Below, piece by piece: positions 46,781 through 53,342 of a stretch of 53,342 nt of DNA. The DNA comes from Hofstenia miamia (Eukaryota; Xenacoelomorpha; Acoela; Hofsteniidae): assembly GCA_900660155.1 (NCBI GenBank), contig CABFPE010000122.1, positions 1,296,675 to 1,350,016 on the forward strand, written 5' to 3'. Under the pieces are notes generated by a model. The model searched no databases, had not been told where the DNA came from, and was given only the letters and a program-made list of their open reading frames with translations. The first letter of the stretch is position 1. Each line of letters opens with the position of its first letter. Both the position numbers and the translations under genes were made by a program.

Positions 46781-47800
46781 TGTTATGTTATGTTATGAAC
46801 TTTTATTTAGATTATAGATTAAAATCCATAATATCAATATAATATAAAATCAATAGACCTTCAAATGTCTATGGGGGAATATGCTTTTTGACACCCCTCC
46901 AGTTGCAACTCGGTGTCGTAAGTGATTTTCGGCATAATCTCAATGGAATGTATCTGGATAACCGGTGTCTACCTTTACTTTCAACAATTCTGTCGTATAA
47001 TCTCTTATCTGCTTCTTTGATGACATCCCTTATGTTGGAGAACGCAGTTATAATCCCGAATCGTACAGCTCTTTTCTGCACACTGTCAAACTTTGTTCCG
47101 CCCCAGACTGAGCAAGCATAAGTAAACTTGCTAAGGACAAGCGATTTGTAAAGCAAGTTAAGCTCCCCTTTACTGAATCCGAGATGTTTCAGCTTTAGTA
47201 AAATATATAGGGTTGAAGACGCTGATGACAAACACATTTAGTGGCATGGATTGAGAAGTCAGTTCTAATATCAAATTCAATGCCTAGAATCCTCACATGA
47301 GAAACACGCTCCACACCGTCAATTTCTGGAACTGGCAATTTGTTCAGGCAATCAGTAAGCAATATTTCTTTGGACTTCGTTACATTCAATAGCAGATTTT
47401 TAGCCTCAAATTGCCTTCAAATATCCAAAATTCCTATACTAGCACCATCATCACAGCCAAAGTTTCCAGCAATGACCTCAGTGTTATCATCAGCAAATAC
47501 TGTAGGATGAACAGACTCAACTTCAACTGCAACATCATTGACAGATATGTTATAATAAGTGGAACCACCAACAGTCCCTTGTGGGACACTTTGATTAGTC
47601 ATGAGAACAGTAGAGCTACCTTCTTTCGTTACCGTAAAGTGCTTTCTAAGCTCCAGGAGGCTTATTGCCCAATTTACATTGTGAGGATTAAGACGTGGGT
47701 TAAAATTCCTCAAACCAGAAAGAATACTGCTATGAGCCACCGTGTCAAAGCTTTTGACATATCTAAAACTATCTACATGCCAACAAGATTGATAGTGACA
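46781..47800 (-). mobile_element. LINE copy C, minus strand, RT 3' half with short-repeat tail
   Basis: Frames at 47740-47417 (SVPQGTVGGSTYYNISVNDV, then catalytic box VFADDNT), 47389-47195 (HVRILGIEFDI) and 47237-46869 (LYKSLVLSKFTYACSVWGGT, VQKRAVR) give RT and the C-terminal domain in order. The 3' end has TTATG repeats at about 46783-46797. The RT motif is intact but frames are broken between the blocks. Confidence 0.82.
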
Positions 47801-50110
47801 TAGAAGATTCCTGTTAACATTCCCGGCTACTGCCTTCTTAGAAATAACCGTTCAATCACAAACACGGACAACCTCTCCGGTGGAGGCATATTCATTTATC
47901 ACAGCAGAGATATCGCATTGAAACTAGCATTTCCACCTGGCTATAAATCACTGGAATTTCTATGAGTTATAAGTAACTGCAAGGAACATTTCAGACCAAT
48001 CGTGCTATATATTATCCTCCAGTTATTTGAAAGCAAGAATTGTACAGAACTCACTTTGAAAATACAATTGACTGGATAACTGACAATTATCCGGATGCAG
48101 CAATTACAATTTTTGGAGATTTTAATAATTTTAACGTCAGGGAGCTTGAAGAAAATCTACCTCTAGAAAACATCTTCTTTGGCATGACTCATTGTGTCTC
48201 CCAACTCGATTTCGTTTTTACGAATGCACCAGAACACTACGCCGCCACAGAAGCAATGGCCCCAACTGTCAATACAGACCATCTTGCCATTTTAGCCAAA
48301 CCCGCCTCAACAAGGATACAAGAGAAGAGGTTCTGCTATTTTCGTGATTACAACACGAAGAATATCCGCGCTTTCAATATCGGTTTAGATTTTAGTTTCG
48401 TTCTAAGCATTGAAGATCCAAATGAGGCTTTGTAACACTTCCTTAACATTCTTACAAGAATTTACGAAACTTATTTCCCTTTCGGAAAGTGAAAGTTTCA
48501 ACAAATGACCCATATTACCTCGCCCTGCATTCCCAGTCTCTTATAAAGATGAGAGCCAACTGTAAACGACGGAAATGTGATGCAGCTGTAGAATGGCTGA
48601 CCAGAGAAATTCAACAGAAGATAATGTTAAAAATAGATTCCAGAAATAAACATCAATCATCCTGGTGGAAGTACATGACCTTTCTCTCAGTAAAGCTTCG
48701 ATTGAATGCCACAATATCAACGGACATAAATTACTCCTTTCCGTCGATTGCAAATCGTCTTTTAAATACTTCACCTGAATTTATGCTACACCAGATCTTT
48801 CATTCCTTGAAGAGGATCAAAAAAACTTCCAGTGGTAATAAAGATCCATATTGGATCTTTTCTCAACATGCCCACAACATTTCTGTGCCACTCCATCATA
48901 TTTACAACCAATGTTTAAAGTGTGAAATTTTCCCCACACTGTTCAAGACATCAAAGATTACGCCATTGCCCAGAAGCAGACAGTCGAAAATCTTGATCAG
49001 CTCAGGCCGATTTCAGTTATGCCTATTCTATCACGAAACTTAGAGCGTCTGATTCAATACATTTTTATTTCCGAGGCATACAACAAACAACTGAAGAAAA
49101 ATCAATTCGGATTCAGGAAATCATCATCAACTTAACACTGTAAAGAATCACAGAAGAAGAAAACGAGTATGTTAGGCTCTTTGCTCTTGACCTCAGCAAA
49201 GCATTTGATAGAGTCCCTCATCTCCTTATTATTCAGAAACTGCAGACATTTTCATCATTATTCAGAAACTGCAGACATTTTCATCAACACCAATATTGTT
49301 CATCTTGTTCTATCTGACAGAAATCAATTTGTAGCAATGGAAGGCTTGGAATCTGGCAGAAGTAACACTGGGTGTTCCACATTGAACCTCCAGATTTACT
49401 TCTCAAATTCGCCGACAACATAACTTGCTGTGTATCCAGAAAAAACGGTAGAGACGATACTAAATCGGCGATGGATCAGATTACACATTGGTGTCAAAGA
49501 AACAACTTCATCCTGAACAAGACCAAATTGAAAAAGCTTCTCATTCCTCTGTGTAGTTTGAAGCGCTTGGCCATACTACCCGAAATAGATAATATTCAAT
49601 GTGTGGAAGGCATTTCTCTTCTTGGCGTTTTACTGGATGGTAATTTGCAATTCAATGAACATGTGAGATGTGAGATCGTTTACAAGAAACTTAGTGAAAA
49701 CCTTCTTTCTCATCAAGAAATTGAAAGGGTTGTCAATTTCGACAGAAGATGCAAGGCAACTTTACAAAAGTTGGCATTAGGATTTGGGGTGATGCCACTA
49801 AACCAGATCTTATCTACAAGGTGCACAAGGAATTTGTCAGGGCCAAGATAATCCAAACGTTCCCTTCCATCGCAGATTTGGTACATTAAGAGGATCAGAA
49901 GCTCTAAAGAATCAACACTCCCTCAAGGATCGTATCCCAACCAGAGAAGGTTATGCGGAGACTCGACTGAGATAAAGACATCCAGCAAATGATGGGAACA
50001 CAAGCAAGAAATTTTCCAAAACATTCCCATACCTATTTCTCAGTGTTTTGATTTTCATAACTGATGTCAGATATTTTCTGATTTATTTTAATTAAATGTT
50101 TAATGTTTAA
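47801..50110 (+). mobile_element. LINE copy D, plus strand, endonuclease plus RT, decayed
   Basis: Endonuclease C-terminal part at 48040-48435 (ITIFGDFNNFNVRELEEN, SQLDFVFTNAPEHYAATEA, NTDHLAIL, retaining GDFN, the second Asp and the terminal His). Linker and RT N-terminus at 48489-49043 (FKTSKITPLPRS), LDLSKAFDRVPHLL near 49190, RT box FADNITCCVSRKNG near 49405, and LGVLLDGNLQFNEH near 49630. A 30-bp duplication TTATTCAGAAACTGCAGACA... near 49226-49282 breaks the RT. Head-to-head with copy C. Confidence 0.82.
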
Positions 50111-50520
50111 TACATTAGACTATGGCAAAGGCGTAGAATGGTACCACGCAGAAGAGATAAACAGGCAAAGGTATAGAATAGGGTGCACGCGAACAAAATA
50201 AACACTAATATAAGGTACAAAAAACAATGAGAAATGTAAAAATTACTCGTCATTCTATCGTACTGTAATGACACAAATAGCATTCAATATTTAGACTAGA
50301 TGTATAACATTTGATGATCGCAGTACCCGCCGTGAAAGGCAATAATTTCACAGTGATTCAAGCAATATTTGAAGCCTGGAATCTTAGACTGAGAAATTTC
50401 TTTATTCTGAGTCCCAATCTTGTTGTGAATGAACAGCTCATTGTTTCCTGATGTAGATCCCCAAAATTTACAATCCATCTAAACCAGGAAAGTATGAAAA
50501 AATCGTGAAGTGTTGTGTTG
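50111..50520. other. LINE D 3' flank and unassigned sequence
   Basis: Contains a near-repeat of CAAAGGCGTAGAAT / CAAAGGTATAGAAT about 40 bp apart (about 50126-50185). A 60-codon minus frame at 50478-50296 is unassigned. Confidence 0.35.
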
Positions 50521-50529
50521 ACGGAGAAT

Positions 50530-51235
50530 ATCGATATTTCTGAATGGTAGTCCTCTTACTAAACGGCCTACAAATCCAGATTCTGCACAACAACACAAAA
50601 TCGATAATTCAGCAATAAACCTCATTTTAGGTTTGACGGAAGCATTACTTGACAAAGCCTCAAATGTAACTAATGACAGGTTTTTTTACATTACAAGATC
50701 TGGCACTCCGCCGTTGAACAACTTACGTCGGTACAGTTTCAAAAACAAAACGTGAAATTCCTACTATTCTGCATTCTAACTTACCGGTTTCCACTTCAAA
50801 GTTTGTATTGGGTGGCATGGATAACAAAATTACTTTACAGACCCATCAAGTCATGCGCAATCGCAAGGTATACTTGCTTTCTATATTGCAACACGCGGCT
50901 TCAGCTTCTGGTGAAAATGGCAAAAGTGATATACAATTGTTTTATAATTCCATGAAATCTGGAGTTGACATGCTGGATGAAATGTGCAAGAACTTCTCCA
51001 CATGGTGCTGGGTGTTGCGATGGTTCATTGTCATTTTTTCATGATATTCTTGATGTTACGGCTATAAATGTGCAAACTATCTTCAATATTCATCATCCAA
51101 CAGCAGGAAATAACAATTCACGACTATGAGGCGCACATTTCTTATGAGTTTAGCTAATGAATTGGTGAAAGAAGAAATGTTGTTGCGACTTGACAGACCA
51201 TTTGGACTTCCCACGAACATAATTGAGAATTAGTT
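50530..51235 (+). mobile_element. piggyBac transposase fragment
   Basis: Broken plus frames match the piggyBac order: TYVGTVSKTKREIPTILHS (about 50725-50780), then SDIQLFYNSMKSGVDMLDEM (about 50926-50985), equivalent to the conserved YNxTKGGVDxxDxM block with the last catalytic Asp. A C-terminal tail to about 51230 contains stops. No termini found. Confidence 0.78.
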
Positions 51236-51264
51236 CCTATATACAGGACAACCAAGTCATCGTG

Positions 51265-52485
51265 CTGTTCAACGGCAAGAAGTTAAGGTTTCAAGTAAAA
51301 GACTCTGATGTGGCTGCCTTTTGAAAACCAGAGCCTTCATGTGGGGCCATAGCCAGTAATCGCATGGTGTCAGGTCCGGCGATCTAGCTGGCCATTCAGT
51401 TGGACCACGACGCCCTATCCACCTAGCATCAAGATGATCATTGAGTATCCGTCTGACAGATAATGAGAAATGTGCTGATGCGCCATCCTGTTGATAGTGC
51501 AATTCAGGATGTCGCTAAAAGTACGGCACTACAATCTCATTCAGCACTGCACAATATCTTTCTCCATTCATGTTTTAATCACTAATTCTCAGTCCCACCA
51601 CTCCATTCCAACCAATTGCAGCCCAACCTGTGAGATATCTGGTAGTTGCTGACTTACAAGGTAATCTCCAGTGAGGATTATGCTCAGACCAATGATGTGC
51701 ATTATTCTTGTTGATTTGTCCAGTGAGGTGAAAATTACATTCGTCCGAGAAAACTATCTTTCGTAGCCAAGCAGGATCATTTTGAAAACAATATGTCCTT
51801 CGTTCACAAAACTCAACCCGTCTATCGTCATCCCCATCGTGTTGTTCCTGGCAACATACCGCTTTAAATGGTTTCATATTCAGTTTTTTGGTTAGACATC
51901 TGTGAACAGTACGTTTAGAAATACCTGTTGCCTCACTTATTCCTCTGACTGAAATAGTGGGATCATTTTCAACTTCTTCTTGTACAACATTTGTGTTATC
52001 GTCACCTAACACACTTAAAATACGTTCTGGATGTGGTCTGTCTTTCACAAGTGTCCCTGTTTCTAGCAGTTTCAATTTCCAATAGTTGATCTGCGACCTA
52101 GATGGAGGGTCACAATTATATTTTTCAGTAAATTGCCGTTGACTTTCTCCCAAATTATCCGAAGTGATGGCCCATGAGCACCAATAAACTTTTTCTTCTG
52201 CAATATACATAATCAATCAATAAACTTAAAACGCTTTAACTGTGCACAGCAAATGCCTTTATTTATAAGAATTTGAATTTGTATTTTAGTATNGCAATAT
52301 ACATAATCAATCAATAAACTTAAAATGCTTTAACTGTGCACAGCAAATGCCTTTATTTATAAGAATTTGAATTTGTATTTTAGTATAACTGAAATAACTG
52401 TGCATAGCAAATGTCTTTAGTTTTAGTAGAACATAGCTATGTTGTAAATCATTTAATCTTGTACTAAGAATTATGGGACACCCGG
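51265..52485 (-). mobile_element. mariner-like DD41D element, nearly full length, 3'-truncated
   Basis: Transposase from 52216: helix-turn-helix region (SQINYWKLKLLETGTLVKDR, ISKRTVHRCLTKKLNM), first Asp in VFSDECNF, second in YQQDGASAHF, third in SPDLTPCDYWLW, 41 residues after the second. Two in-frame stops (after LRISD at 51575 and about 30 codons later, just before the second catalytic block). The outer end on the right is GGGTGTCCCATAATTC next to TA at 52486. No matching left end, so the element is cut at about 51265 beside the piggyBac relic. Confidence 0.85.
52200..52386. repeat. ~93-bp direct duplication split by an N (assembly artefact likely)
   Basis: 52200-52292 and 52294-52386 are the same sequence apart from one or two bases, with the single N between them, the same signature as at 32512. 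It falls in the 5' untranslated part of the mariner. Confidence 0.8.
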
Positions 52486-52644
52486 TATATATATACAGAT
52501 ATATAATTTTTATGTCAATAAATATGGTAAAGTGATTTCAGAGCATAATTGCCAAATTGAGTGACTGTTATGGCAATGGTTTTCTATTCGACTAAGTGGT
52601 ATAATTCTAATGCCTTGTCGTTATCTTCTTCCAATATTCCAATG
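52486..52644. other. short non-coding gap
   Basis: Between the mariner end and the LINE tail. Nothing recognised. Confidence 0.5.
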
Positions 52645-53342
52645 CAGAAATAATAATAATAATAATAATAATCAATGACTTTATTTAGCCGCTGAAGGCA
52701 TACACAACAAGAAAATAAAAACAAGTCAAGTTTTATGGCAGCGAGGACAGTCACAGGAGATGAAATAGGAGCAAATGGAAGAGTAGGCGAAGTCGGAGAA
52801 GGGCTCAGCAAAGAGGAAAGCCATCAAAGATTTCTTGAAGCTCGGTGGTGGGGAAAAGAAATCAATCGCTGTTGGAGGGTTGTGAGTCAAGATGTAATTA
52901 GCAGCAGTACAAGCACGATTGAAAAACGAGTGAAGGGTGCGATGTTTCTTTGTACGACGAATGGAGAAGGTGACAACATCATCAGAGCGAGTGCAGCAGG
53001 AATTGGAGAACTTAATGAAATCAAAAGGATCAAGATCCAATTTGCGAGTCAGTAGTCGATTGAACAGAAGGAGATCACAGGCATGGAAGTAGAGTGACAG
53101 CGGGAGAGTGGAGAATTTCAGCAGAGCGTCTTTATAGTCCAAAGAGGAAATCCATTTGAAAGCGCGTTTCTGGAAACGTTCCATGGAGTGGAACAAAGCA
53201 CGAGAAGGCCACCAACAAGGAGACGCGTAGAGAAGAATGGCGCGAGGAATGGACTTGAACAAAGAGAGTTTCACAGCGGACGAGGTATTAAAAGGAACAT
53301 TACGGAAAAGGGCAAATAGCGAGGAATTAGCTTTGCGGAGAC
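52645..53342 (-). mobile_element. LINE copy A'', minus strand, (TAA)n tail, runs off the window
   Basis: The minus frame 53274-52726 encodes the RT C-terminal domain (ILLYASPCWWPSRALFHSME, LDLDPFDFIKFSNSCCTRSD) and continues to a (TTA)n tail at 52649-52672. It differs from 42770-43460 at only a few positions, so the family moved recently. Its 5' part lies beyond the window. Confidence 0.9.

Noticed and set aside
1..53342. A bacterial-type defence island, operon with ribosome-binding sites, or CRISPR array
   Set aside because: The sequence is eukaryotic with spliced genes. Every repeat array examined was a transposon end, microsatellite or the micro-exon repeats, and no spacer-like array was seen.

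Overview
The window is AT-rich metazoan nuclear DNA with spliced genes, GT-AG introns and a high load of decayed transposable elements. The host is probably an invertebrate. Splice acceptors placed directly before start codons and a run of symmetric micro-exons would suit a lineage with spliced-leader trans-splicing, such as flatworms or cnidarians. That placement is inference; no rRNA, mitochondrial or other diagnostic marker is present.

The host-gene content is three genes on the minus strand, all tied by homology to meiotic recombination or DNA repair. (1) SPO11 (38979-35089) is complete in five exons, 383 aa, with the catalytic tyrosine and the Toprim metal site. (2) A ZCWPW1/2-like gene with a CW zinc finger and a PWWP domain (34978-25296) has three exons, 334 aa, and a 6.2-kb first intron invaded by a LINE. 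(3) The N-terminal two-thirds of a ZGRF1-type helicase (24687-12812) has four exons, ending after helicase motif III; the second RecA domain was not found. SPO11 and the ZCWPW gene are only 110 bp apart, with AATAAA just after the SPO11 stop. Each of the three start codons lies 1-9 nt downstream of a T-rich splice acceptor. This is what a trans-spliced operon would look like.

At the left end (1214-3181, plus strand) sits a possible micro-exon gene. Diverged ~300-bp tandem repeats each carry a 21- or 24-nt exon between canonical splice sites, with a 36-nt exon before and a terminal exon with a stop after.

The rest is mobile DNA. 3.2-11.1 kb: two deleted mariner elements, a hAT remnant, an LTR-retrotransposon remnant and PIF/Harbinger fragments. 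12-20.6 kb: a small MITE, a 680-bp palindrome, a hAT remnant, a 2.6-kb nested foldback and a Tc1 fragment. 30.4-34.3 kb: a LINE lacking most of its endonuclease. 40-53.3 kb: a graveyard of at least five LINE copies, nested and inverted, with an LTR-like insertion, a hAT-type MITE, a piggyBac remnant and a DD41D mariner.

There are three single-N positions (31550, 32512, 52293). Two of them separate directly repeated sequence and look like unmerged contig overlaps. No tRNA, rRNA or CRISPR was seen. All exon models were built by eye from splice sites and homology and have no transcript support.
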